In this document: positions 1-6,224 of the stretch, in pieces
Position numbering within the stretch: the first letter of the stretch is position 1
How the letters are laid out: each line of letters begins with the position of its first letter
Made by a program: the position numbers and the translations under genes
Notes under the pieces: generated by a model
What the model was told of the DNA's origin: nothing
Databases searched by the model: none
The model's input: only the letters and a program-made list of their open reading frames with translations
From: Thermoplasmata archaeon
Lineage (GTDB): Archaea > Thermoplasmatota > E2 > DHVEG-1 > B8-G13
NCBI GenBank assembly: GCA_003649745.1
Contig: QMST01000010.1
Coordinates: forward strand, 1-9,876
Direction of reading: 5' to 3'
Length of the DNA stretch: 9,876 nt

Positions 1-417
1 ATCTGGATATTTTACCTCTGGTTTTTCTTCATCATCATAATAAACATAATATTTCTCTTTTCCATCGGCAAACTCGGGGATTAGAAAAACCAGGCTGCAA
101 CTACTAATATGTGAGTTATCAGTATGATCTAGATTATAGATCTGGGACTCTAGCTCATACCATCTGTTATCATGCAAACATACAACCCTGATGGAATGTT
201 TTTTTTCATTTTCCGCCCAACAAGGGTTATCAAAACTTATCTTGATATCAATGGGTTGAAACTTCGACTCATCCAGACCTGTATCAATTGGAATACTTAT
301 TTCTTGTCTAAAAGACCAATCATCATTCCATGATGAAAAACTTGTTCCAGATGTTGATATTATAGGCAAAAGAATGATGCCAAGCACAGTTATAGAGGCA
401 ACTGCTTTTGTAACCAT
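1..417 (-). CDS. N-terminal part of an exported surface protein (runs off the left edge)
   Basis: The minus strand is open from an ATG at 417 to the window edge, giving 139 residues with no stop, so the gene is incomplete at its 3' end. Residues 1-22 (MVTKAVASITVLGIILLPII...) form a short signal peptide or membrane anchor with one lysine and a hydrophobic core. The mature part starts with an aromatic segment (WNDDWSFRQEISIPIDTG), then a beta-rich region with three cysteines (about residues 66, 80 and 107), and then YYVYYDDEEKPEV near the edge. From memory, the W-x-FRQEI-x-IPID start and YYVYYDD segment resemble the N-terminal domain of large secreted proteins in Thermoplasmata-type archaea, distantly like DUF2341 domains; this is recollection, not a search. 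The protein probably acts outside the membrane, but its function is unknown. A GGGGG Shine-Dalgarno-like run lies 5 nt before the ATG, and a TATA box lies about 25 bp upstream. The gene diverges from the dehydrogenase at 581. Confidence 0.8.
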   Translation of the reverse strand, partial: MVTKAVASITVLGIILLPIISTSGTSFSSWNDDWSFRQEISIPIDTGLDESKFQPIDIKISFDNPCWAENEKKHSIRVVCLHDNRWYELESQIYNLDHTDNSHISSCSLVFLIPEFADGKEKYYVYYDDEEKPEVKYPD

Positions 418-436
418 TACTACCCCCAGAGTAGGA

Positions 437-447
437 TTTTTATATAA
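437..447 (-). promoter_or_regulatory. TATA box for the exported protein gene at 417
   Basis: The minus strand reads TTATATAAAAA here, centred about 25 bp before the ATG at 417. That is the usual archaeal distance from TATA box to transcription start, so the mRNA may be nearly leaderless. A second candidate, TGTATAAAATA, lies at about 449-459 and would leave a short leader containing the GGGGG run. The sequence does not decide between them. Confidence 0.5.
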
Positions 448-506
448 TATTTTATACAATTTATTTTTTATTTAAACTTTGCTAAAATTATCATGATTGC
501 AAAAAC

Positions 507-516
507 GATATAAAAG
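507..516 (+). promoter_or_regulatory. Candidate TATA box for the SDR gene
   Basis: GATATAAAAG is the most consensus-like box in the AT-rich 418-580 divergent spacer. Transcription starting about 25 bp downstream would give a leader of roughly 40 nt that includes the GGTGAT ribosome site at 572-577. A later AT-rich block, AATATAAAAAATG near 558-570, is too close to the start codon to produce that leader. Nothing else recognisable lies in the spacer. Confidence 0.4.
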
Positions 517-580
517 ATAAAATTCATATATACCAAAACAATATTATTCTTAATAAAAATATAAAAAATGTGGTGATTAG

Positions 581-1369
581 ATGGAGTTCAAAGACAAGGT
601 AATTCTAATTTCTGGCGCCACTGGTGGAATGGGTAGGGAAATAGCTAAATTATTAGCTAAAGAAGGTTGCCATTTAGCTCTTCTCGCTAGAAATGAAGAC
701 AAACTAAAAGCACTTGTAGATGAGCTGAAGAGTGAAAAAGCAGATTGTTTATCTATAAGATGTGATGTTAAAAACAAAAATGAGATTAAAAATGCTGTTG
801 AATCTACTAAAAAGAGATTTGGAAGAATAGATATAGCTATCTTAACCGCTGGTGTTCTAATACCAAATCCTGTGGAGGATTTTAAAAGCTCTATAATAAA
901 AGATACAATGGACATAAATTTTATGGCAAACATCTATTTTTTAGAATATCTTCTACCCATAATGAAAAAACAAAAAAACGGTATTATAGCAGCAGTTTCT
1001 ACATTGCCTGACAAAAGAGGTGTTCCTGGTTGGGGTGCATATGGGGCAAGTAAAGCAGCGTTGAGTCTCTTTTTAGAAAGTCTAAGGGCAGAGGTTTTAC
1101 AAAAATATGGTATAAAGATTATTACGATTAAACCAGGGTCTGTTAAAACACAAATGATAGAAAAATATCCTAGACATGGTGCAATAGAAGCAAAAGATGC
1201 AGCTAGAATAATTGTAAATGGTATTAGAAATGGTAAAAAAATTATAGAATTTCCGTTTTCCCAGGTTTTGATCATCAAATTAACAAATTTATTCCCAGTA
1301 TGGGTATATGATAGAATTCCGATACATTTGCAAAAAGGAGAGGGTTATCCGGAGGTTGAAGAAAAATAG
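581..1369 (+). CDS. Short-chain dehydrogenase/reductase (SDR)
   Basis: This is a complete classical SDR of 262 residues, the usual length for the family, and should be a cytoplasmic NAD(P)-dependent oxidoreductase of a hydroxyl/carbonyl pair. The N-terminal Rossmann fold has the glycine motif SGATGGMG (residues 11-18; the usual first Thr is Ser), an ALLAR segment after strand 2, CDV near 61-63, and TAG (89-91) in place of the common NAG. The catalytic set is Asn113, Ser140 (or Thr141), Tyr154 and Lys158 (YGASK), followed by KPG at 184-186 and a T that usually contacts the cofactor. The arginine after strand 2 suggests NADP(H), which is inference. The C-terminal hydrophobic stretch (about 225-242) may bind a lipophilic substrate or the membrane face. 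The start ATG is supported by GGTGAT at 572-577. The adenylate-forming enzyme follows after 46 bp on the same strand, so the two are probably one transcript. The substrate is unknown. Confidence 0.93.
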   Translation: MEFKDKVILISGATGGMGREIAKLLAKEGCHLALLARNEDKLKALVDELKSEKADCLSIRCDVKNKNEIKNAVESTKKRFGRIDIAILTAGVLIPNPVEDFKSSIIKDTMDINFMANIYFLEYLLPIMKKQKNGIIAAVSTLPDKRGVPGWGAYGASKAALSLFLESLRAEVLQKYGIKIITIKPGSVKTQMIEKYPRHGAIEAKDAARIIVNGIRNGKKIIEFPFSQVLIIKLTNLFPVWVYDRIPIHLQKGEGYPEVEEK

Positions 1370-1415
1370 GTGTTTCAAACAAAAAGTTGTTAGAGGATAA
1401 GAAAAGAGTGGTAAA

Positions 1416-2831
1416 ATGAATCCGTTCCTTAACCCGGTAACGTCTTTTAAGATAGTTAGAAGGTATTTGACAGATCCGGATAGGATAAAAAAGTATGATG
1501 TTGAAAAAATAAAAAAATATAGGGATAGGGCGTTTAAAAAGATAGTAAGATACGCATATACAGTTCCATTGTATCATGATAAATACAAAAAAGCTGGTGT
1601 TCATCCGAATGATATCATGGGAGTAAAAGATATTGTAAAATTACCTTTTATTACGAAAGATGATCTCAGAGATAATTTCCCTGATAGAATTATACCTGTT
1701 GGCTATAATAAGGATAAGGCACATATTGTTTGCACTGGTGGTACTACTGGAAAACCTGTTTCTATATATGTTGATTTCCTCACTATGGCCCAAGCGAGCA
1801 TTAATGTGCTTAGAGAGTTGAGATTTTTTGGTTTTAGTTGGAATAAGTCTCGTATAGTACAAATTGGTAATCAATCTCAATATAGAATAGATCTAGTGGT
1901 AGAGAGAAATTTTTTATCACATGTAAGATCGCTTTTCTCCATGGAAAATTTCCTTAATATGGATGTAAATGAACCCATTAAGGAAATTATGAATAAACTT
2001 GACAAATTTAAACCAGAGTTAATTTTAACTTATCCTGCTATTCATCAATATCTGGCTTATCTAAAAAGAAAAGGATATGGTGAAAATGTCAATCCACGGC
2101 TTTTATGGACAGGCGGTGCTATGCTAGATGATTATACTCGGAGATATGTTGAGGATGCTTTTAGATGCAGGTTATTAAATGTATATTCTTCTGTTGAGGC
2201 ACAATCAAATATAGCTTTTGAATGTTTAGAAAGGACTTGGCATATTAATTTGGATCTCTTTCATGTTGAGGCTATAGATGAGGATGGTGAATTAGTCTCA
2301 CCAGGTGAAAGAGGGCATATTGTGATAACAAGACTATGGGGGAGAGGAACCCCTATCATTAGATATACTGGCATGGATGATTGGGTAAGAATTTTGTCAG
2401 ATGAAAAATGTAGTTGTGGACTTAGAACACCTGTACTGATAAACGGGGTTGAAGGAAGAGCAAGAGCCAATATTGTACTACCCAATGGGAAGATATTCCC
2501 TCCTGGTGCATTTTGTTTTATCTCCTCAGTTCTTCATAAGCTTAACACGTTTAAGGTTAGACAGTATCAGATAGTGCAGAGGAAAATAGATGAGATTGAA
2601 GTTTTATTGGTTATTGACGATGATCTAAGAGATGTTGGTCCGTCGGTTGAGCTGATATCTAAAAAAATAAAAGAAACCTATCAGGAAAAGGTGGGGCCAG
2701 GTGTAAATATAATTGTTAAAGAGGTTGATGAAATCAAAAATGATAAAAACCCTAATAAGCCTCCACCAATTGTTGTTTCATATGTGAAACCTGAGGATGT
2801 AATCAGGTTGCTTGATAGACAAAACAAATGA
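1416..2831 (+). CDS. PaaK/CapK-type adenylate-forming enzyme (phenylacetate-CoA ligase-like)
   Basis: This 471-residue protein belongs to the phenylacetate-CoA ligase/coenzyme F390 synthetase branch (COG1541 type) of adenylate-forming enzymes. These enzymes activate a carboxylate (or a cofactor phenol) with ATP and often pass it to CoA. The N-terminal KYRDRAFKKIVRYAYTVPLY segment (34-53) is typical. The phosphate-binding loop is TGGTTGKP (107-114), the A5-like motif is YSSVE (257-261), and the ATP-ribose Asp is in RYTGMDD (316-322). A CSCG motif (332-335) and GVEGRA (344-349) follow, as in PaaK proteins. The C-terminal subdomain starts near 350 and ends with NPNKPPP around 445-451, where many relatives have a GKxxR-type catalytic-lysine segment; Lys448 could fill that role. 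GAGTGGT at 1406-1412 is a plausible ribosome site. No ring-cleavage or phenylacetate genes are nearby, so phenylacetate is not assumed as the substrate. The upstream SDR and downstream radical SAM gene suggest a short biosynthetic cluster. Confidence 0.88.
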   Translation: MNPFLNPVTSFKIVRRYLTDPDRIKKYDVEKIKKYRDRAFKKIVRYAYTVPLYHDKYKKAGVHPNDIMGVKDIVKLPFITKDDLRDNFPDRIIPVGYNKDKAHIVCTGGTTGKPVSIYVDFLTMAQASINVLRELRFFGFSWNKSRIVQIGNQSQYRIDLVVERNFLSHVRSLFSMENFLNMDVNEPIKEIMNKLDKFKPELILTYPAIHQYLAYLKRKGYGENVNPRLLWTGGAMLDDYTRRYVEDAFRCRLLNVYSSVEAQSNIAFECLERTWHINLDLFHVEAIDEDGELVSPGERGHIVITRLWGRGTPIIRYTGMDDWVRILSDEKCSCGLRTPVLINGVEGRARANIVLPNGKIFPPGAFCFISSVLHKLNTFKVRQYQIVQRKIDEIEVLLVIDDDLRDVGPSVELISKKIKETYQEKVGPGVNIIVKEVDEIKNDKNPNKPPPIVVSYVKPEDVIRLLDRQNK

Positions 2832-2843
2832 TAATATAGAAAA

Positions 2844-2857
2844 ATTAATATATTAAT
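2844..2857. repeat. 14-bp perfect palindrome in the spacer before the radical SAM gene
   Basis: ATTAATATATTAAT reads identically on both strands. It lies 7 bp upstream of the TATA-like TTTAAAATAAAT and about 42 bp before the ATG at 2900. It could be an operator for a dimeric regulator. In such AT-rich DNA a palindrome of this base composition can also arise by chance. Confidence 0.35.
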
Positions 2858-2864
2858 ATTGGTG

Positions 2865-2876
2865 TTTAAAATAAAT
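2865..2876 (+). promoter_or_regulatory. Candidate TATA box for the radical SAM gene
   Basis: TTTAAAATAAAT lies about 29 bp before the ATG at 2900 in the 68-bp gap after the adenylate-forming gene. If real, the transcript would start near 2895-2900, almost leaderless. Read-through from the upstream pair is equally possible. Confidence 0.35.
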
Positions 2877-2899
2877 TTGTATAGGTGAAAAATTTGAGT

Positions 2900-4213
2900 A
2901 TGAAAATATTATTGGTAATGCCGCATCCACTGAGAAGGAGAAGAGGTATTTTGGATAGGTTTTCTTATCCATCTCTAACATTGCAGCAGATAGCAGGTAT
3001 AACACCAAGACATCACTCGGTTACAATTGTTGATGAGCGATATGAGGATATTGATTTTAACAAACATTATGATCTCGTTGGCATATCCTGTCTAACATAT
3101 AATGCTATAAGAGGCTATGAGGTTGCAGATGAGTTTAGAAGACGTGGGATACCAGTTGTTTTTGGTGGATACCATGCCTCGACAGTTCCTCATGAGGTTA
3201 AGCAGCATGCAGATGCAGTAGTAATAGGAGAAGCAGAGCTAACCTGGCCAAAGCTTCTAGAGGATTTGGAAAGAGGAGAGTTAAAACCATTTTATATAGC
3301 TGGTAAACTGGTGGAACCAGAGCTTATACCACCAGCTAGGCATGATATAGGCGTGTATACTGTCATGGAGGCTATTCAGGCATCTCGTGGATGTCCAACC
3401 GGATGTGAATTTTGTGCAATGCAAAAGGTTGAAGGACCACGTTTCAGAGGGAGACCAGTGGATAATGTAATAGAGGAAATGAAGATGATAAAATCAAAAA
3501 CCATATTTTTTGCAGATGCATCATTGACTATAAGCCCACCATACACAAAATCTCTTTTTAAGAAAATGGCATCGCTTAATAAAAAATTCCATTGTTTTGG
3601 AAACATCAATGTTTTAGCCAGGGACGACGAGTTTCTAAGACTTGCAAGTGAGGCTGGTGTGGATAGATGGTATGTTGGCATAGAGTCTATAACCCAGGAA
3701 AATATAGATTTATCTGGTAAGAGAACAAACAAGGTTGAAAACTATCATAAGGCTATAGAGAAGATAAGAGACCATGGTATGACAGTAACAGGTTTTTTCA
3801 TGTTTGGTTTCGACAATGACACTCCAGGTATATTTGAAAAAACCTTACAGTTCATGCTGAAATTGGATTTAGATGGTATATCCTTTAGTGTTTTAACCCC
3901 ATATCCTGGTACAAGACTGGCGGAGAGACTAGAAAGAGAGGGCAGGATCACCTCTAAAGATTGGTCTAGATATGATGAGGGAAATGTGAACTTTATCCCA
4001 AAGAAAATGACCCAGGAAGAACTTTATTATGGTATTAGAAAAATAGCACGTGAATATTTCAAATATAGAAATATAATAAAAAGATGTTTTGGATCATTCA
4101 AAGGAAATGGGTTAAGAGATTTCAGACAATTTGCTGTGAGACTAGGTGAAAACCTTTCCTCACGCTGGTATTATTTACATGATAAGCTTAGTGATAGCTC
4201 AGCTAAGTTTTAG
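2900..4213 (+). CDS. B12-binding-domain radical SAM protein
   Basis: This is a 437-residue cytoplasmic iron-sulfur enzyme of the B12-binding radical SAM class (COG1032 type), a class that includes methylases and lipid-modifying enzymes such as the hopanoid enzymes and the archaeal GDGT ring synthases. Residues 1 to about 125 form the cobalamin-binding-like Rossmann domain, with VFGGYHAST and VVIGEAELTW, which are hallmarks of the class. It lacks the DxHxxG motif that would supply a cobalt-ligating His, as is common in this class. The radical SAM barrel follows with CPTGCEFC (Cys165, Cys169, Cys172) for the 4Fe-4S cluster, then FFADASLT, YVGIES and a TPYPGTRL region near 333-340. The tail matches the usual DW-x-x-YD...FIPKKMTQEEL pattern. 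An in-frame GTG lies at 2885, but I chose the ATG at 2900 because GGTGA (2884-2888) then precedes the start and MKILLVMPHP is the normal family N-terminus. The specific reaction cannot be told from sequence. Confidence 0.92.
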   Translation: MKILLVMPHPLRRRRGILDRFSYPSLTLQQIAGITPRHHSVTIVDERYEDIDFNKHYDLVGISCLTYNAIRGYEVADEFRRRGIPVVFGGYHASTVPHEVKQHADAVVIGEAELTWPKLLEDLERGELKPFYIAGKLVEPELIPPARHDIGVYTVMEAIQASRGCPTGCEFCAMQKVEGPRFRGRPVDNVIEEMKMIKSKTIFFADASLTISPPYTKSLFKKMASLNKKFHCFGNINVLARDDEFLRLASEAGVDRWYVGIESITQENIDLSGKRTNKVENYHKAIEKIRDHGMTVTGFFMFGFDNDTPGIFEKTLQFMLKLDLDGISFSVLTPYPGTRLAERLEREGRITSKDWSRYDEGNVNFIPKKMTQEELYYGIRKIAREYFKYRNIIKRCFGSFKGNGLRDFRQFAVRLGENLSSRWYYLHDKLSDSSAKF

Positions 4214-4215
4214 AG

Positions 4216-4623
4216 TTATCTTCCAATTGTTCCAACCTCTCCACAGCTAGGGCATTTATATTCTTTATCTAACCGAGGTGATAGTATTTCAAATATATGC
4301 CCGCATTTTTTGCATTTTAATTTCATCTTTTGTATGGTTGAAAAAACTGGTATTTCATGGGTTTTTCTCTTAAACCTTGTTTTGATTATGCTCATTAGGC
4401 CAATTGATAACATTATAATAGAGAATACCCAGGAGAGGAGGAAGAGATACCAATATTTATGATTTTTTACCGACCACCCAGACCCTGTGAATGGAAGCCT
4501 ATAATAGTAAACAATTATAGAGACAAACAATATTGCAACCCCTGAGAAGAGATACAGTAGAGAAACAAGTTTTCTTGTTTTTATTATTTCTTCCAAAATA
4601 TCATTTCCTCCACCTTCTACCAT
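4216..4623 (-). CDS. Small two-helix membrane protein with C-terminal zinc ribbon
   Basis: This 135-residue protein is not a family I can name. It has two predicted membrane helices (about 19-41 and 57-80) joined by a short polar loop, then a basic segment (KTRFKRK, 81-87), and a C-terminal zinc ribbon with Cys104-x2-Cys107 and Cys124-x2-Cys127 (CKKCG...CPSCGE). By the positive-inside rule both termini should face the cytoplasm, so the ribbon would sit at the inner membrane face. Its stop lies 2 bp from the stop of the convergent radical SAM gene. The start is uncertain: the ATG at 4623 has GGGAGAG about 8-10 nt upstream, but a stronger GGTGGAGG lies inside codons 4-6 and would fit a TTG start at 4596 (126 residues). 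The transmembrane and zinc-ribbon parts are the same either way. It could be a regulatory or assembly protein, but no function is assigned. Confidence 0.72.
   Translation of the reverse strand: MVEGGGNDILEEIIKTRKLVSLLYLFSGVAILFVSIIVYYYRLPFTGSGWSVKNHKYWYLFLLSWVFSIIMLSIGLMSIIKTRFKRKTHEIPVFSTIQKMKLKCKKCGHIFEILSPRLDKEYKCPSCGEVGTIGR
4607..4614 (-). promoter_or_regulatory. Strong Shine-Dalgarno-like GGTGGAGG inside the 5' end of the zinc-ribbon gene
   Basis: The minus strand reads GGTGGAGG at codons 4-6 of the gene that starts at 4623. The nearest following ATG (4604) is out of frame and opens a 6-codon ORF (MIFWKK, then stop). The nearest in-frame weak start is TTG at 4596. The site therefore makes the annotated start uncertain. 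Confidence 0.4.
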
Positions 4624-4638
4624 GTTTTATCTCTCCCA

Positions 4639-4650
4639 CTTAAATATATT
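4639..4650 (-). promoter_or_regulatory. TATA box for the zinc-ribbon membrane protein gene
   Basis: The minus strand reads AATATATTTAAG, centred about 22 bp before the ATG at 4623. This spacing predicts a transcript starting at or just inside the ATG. The core ATATATTTAAG recurs exactly in the promoter of the secreted protein gene at 6170. Confidence 0.5.
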
Positions 4651-4686
4651 ATTTTCTGATTAATAAAATTTTGGTATAAATCAAAG

Positions 4687-4702
4687 TTTTTAAAAAATAA
4701 AA
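4687..4702 (+). promoter_or_regulatory. TATA box for the glyoxylate reductase gene
   Basis: TTTTTAAAAAATAAAA is the best plus-strand box in the 4624-4743 divergent spacer. A start about 25 bp downstream (near 4720) would leave a leader of roughly 24 nt containing the GGTGAT ribosome site at 4732-4737. Confidence 0.5.
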
Positions 4703-4731
4703 CCATTTTCCAAGACGAGTTTTTAGAGAGT

Positions 4732-4737
4732 GGTGAT
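4732..4737 (+). promoter_or_regulatory. Ribosome binding site that decides the reductase start
   Basis: GGTGAT ends immediately before an in-frame GTG at 4738, which leaves no spacer, but lies 6 nt before the ATG at 4744. The ATG is therefore the better start. The same GGTGAT element precedes the SDR gene with a 3-nt spacer. Confidence 0.5.
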
Positions 4738-4743
4738 GTGCAA

Positions 4744-5718
4744 ATGTTTAAGGTTTTTGTGACAAGGAGGATACCAGAGGAGGGTTTAAAGCTTCTTGAA
4801 AAACATTGTGAGGTCTATGTAAACCCTTATGACCGGGTGTTGACAAAAAAAGAGATAATTTCTAATTTAAAAGATAAGGATGGTTTACTCTGTCTTTTAA
4901 CTGATAAAATCGATAGGGATGTAATATATTCTAATCCTAGGTTGAAGGCTATATCTAACTATGCAGCTGGATATGACAATGTAGATGTAAAAGCAGCAAC
5001 AGAGAAAGGGGTACCTGTTACAAACACTCCAGATGTGTTAACAGAGACAACCGCTGAGCTAGCTTGGTCTTTACTTTTTGCAGTTGCAAGAAGAATCGTC
5101 GAAGGGGATAAGTTTACAAGAGATGGAAAGTTCAAAGGTTGGGCTCCTCTATTAATGCTTGGGCAGGATATCTCAGGAAAAACCCTTGGCATAATTGGAG
5201 CTGGTAGGATTGGAACTGCTTTTGCACTCAAAAGTAAGGGTTTCAATATGGAGGTGTTATATATAGGTAGAAGAAGAAACAAAATTTTAGAAAAGGAACT
5301 CGATGCCAAAAAAGTTGATTTACATACATTACTAAAAAATGCTGATTTTATATCACTACATGTTCCTCTTACACCTGAAACAAGGCATTTAATTGGTGAA
5401 AAAGAGCTTAGAATGATGAAAAAAAATGCTATACTAATAAACACATCCCGTGGTGCTGTGGTAAATGAAAAAGCATTGATCAAGGCATTGAAAAATAAGT
5501 GGATATTTGGCGCTGGTCTTGATGTCTATGAGAACGAACCATGTGTTAGTGAAGAACTCATTGAAATGGATAATGTTGTTTTGGAACCTCATATAGGATC
5601 TGCTACTTTGGAAACTCGTACTAGAATGGCTATAATGGCAGCGGAGAACCTAATTGCCTCTTTAAAGGGTGAAAAACCTAGAAATTGTGTTAACCCAGAG
5701 GTTTTTTCAACAGGTTAG
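4744..5718 (+). CDS. gyaR: D-isomer-specific 2-hydroxyacid dehydrogenase, probable glyoxylate/hydroxypyruvate reductase
   Basis: This complete 324-residue cytoplasmic enzyme probably reduces glyoxylate to glycolate (and perhaps hydroxypyruvate to D-glycerate) with NAD(P)H. The N-terminal catalytic half has the family segment NYAAGYDNVD (72-81). The central Rossmann domain has GAGRIG (152-157). The catalytic residues are Arg236 (NTSRGA), Glu265 (YENEP) and His283 (EPHIGSAT), spaced as in archaeal glyoxylate reductases. After strand 2 the acidic residue that selects NAD is replaced by GRRR (175-178), so NADPH preference is likely; this is inference. Overall sequence character and length match the Thermococcus/Pyrococcus GyaR group, but other 2-hydroxyacid dehydrogenases (such as phosphoglycerate dehydrogenase-like or 2-ketoacid reductases) share these motifs, so the substrate is less certain than the family. 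The ATG start is chosen by the GGTGAT spacing. The stop TAG overlaps the stop of the convergent secreted-protein gene. Confidence 0.92.
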   Translation: MFKVFVTRRIPEEGLKLLEKHCEVYVNPYDRVLTKKEIISNLKDKDGLLCLLTDKIDRDVIYSNPRLKAISNYAAGYDNVDVKAATEKGVPVTNTPDVLTETTAELAWSLLFAVARRIVEGDKFTRDGKFKGWAPLLMLGQDISGKTLGIIGAGRIGTAFALKSKGFNMEVLYIGRRRNKILEKELDAKKVDLHTLLKNADFISLHVPLTPETRHLIGEKELRMMKKNAILINTSRGAVVNEKALIKALKNKWIFGAGLDVYENEPCVSEELIEMDNVVLEPHIGSATLETRTRMAIMAAENLIASLKGEKPRNCVNPEVFSTG

Positions 5719-6170
5719 TCCCAAGGTTCAGTGAAATCTCTATCTCTAAGCTGTTTTCCATCTACCCAGATTTTTATCCTGACATGGCATTTTCCAAAAT
5801 AGCTAGACCAAGATACTGCTAGATCTCTGAGATGATGAATTGGAATCAAGCCAAAGTTTATATTCCACACTTGCGGTGAATCATCTTTTAAATCCCATAT
5901 TCCATCTCCGTCAAAGTCATTGAATCTTTTTATTTCCACTCTGTGCCTGCCAAATCCTATAACCCATATATCCAGAGTGTAACCACCTGATCCAGCATCA
6001 GTGCCTTTTTCCCATATACATCTTAGAAATACTATAGCTGGTAGTGAGGCAACCATTGGATTAGAAACATGTGATTTTTCTGTTTTTACAATTTTTCCAC
6101 TAAACAAGGGCAAAGGGGTTATTACTAGGGAAAAAACAATAAGTAGGATTAAGGTTTTTTTAACTCTCAT
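5715..6170 (-). CDS. Small secreted protein with a DxDxDG calcium-loop-like motif
   Basis: This 151-residue protein is not a family I recognise. Residues 1-25 (basic MRVKK, then a hydrophobic LILLIVFSLVITPLPLF core) are a signal peptide, so the mature protein should lie outside the cell or in the membrane-facing space. The mature part is beta-rich and includes DFDGDGIWDLKDD (85-97), with Asp85, Asp87, Asp89 and Asp93 in the calcium-loop pattern found in EF-hand, dockerin and thrombospondin type-3 repeats. Two cysteines (51 and 128) could form a disulfide. A tryptophan/aromatic-rich C-terminal half (WNINF, SWSSYF, KIWVDG) suggests a compact sandwich domain. An in-frame TTG at 6173 precedes the ATG, but the ATG at 6170 lies 26 bp from a good TATA box and is preferred; there is no clear Shine-Dalgarno, so a leaderless mRNA is likely. 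Its stop shares bases with that of the reductase on the other strand. Function unknown. Confidence 0.78.
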   Translation of the reverse strand: MRVKKTLILLIVFSLVITPLPLFSGKIVKTEKSHVSNPMVASLPAIVFLRCIWEKGTDAGSGGYTLDIWVIGFGRHRVEIKRFNDFDGDGIWDLKDDSPQVWNINFGLIPIHHLRDLAVSWSSYFGKCHVRIKIWVDGKQLRDRDFTEPWD

Positions 6171-6188
6171 CAAAATATAAAAGAGAAT

Positions 6189-6202
6189 CTTAAATATATA
6201 AG
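6189..6202 (-). promoter_or_regulatory. TATA box for the small secreted protein gene
   Basis: The minus strand reads CTTATATATTTAAG, centred about 26 bp before the ATG at 6170. This predicts a leaderless transcript, which fits the lack of a Shine-Dalgarno. It also means the gene need not depend on the upstream hydrolase promoter. Confidence 0.55.
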
Positions 6203-6224
6203 TTTTTTTATAGAAAGATGTTTT

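Noticed and set aside
418..580. A non-coding RNA or hairpin in the AT-rich divergent spacer
   Set aside because: No stable inverted repeat or GC-rich segment is visible; the spacer is explained by two divergent promoters.
577..1604. Several minus-strand open frames of about 110-118 codons opposite the SDR and the start of the ligase gene
   Set aside because: They lie antisense to genes with clear motifs and have no recognisable domain or ribosome site.
1416..2831. Phenylacetate degradation as the role of the PaaK-like enzyme
   Set aside because: No ring-epoxidase, ring-opening or beta-oxidation genes are near it, and PaaK-like proteins act on many substrates.
4959..5483. A 174-codon open frame on the minus strand inside the glyoxylate reductase gene
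   Set aside because: It is an antisense shadow of a well-supported enzyme gene, has no ribosome site, and its translation is low-complexity Ser/Leu/Phe-rich with no domain.
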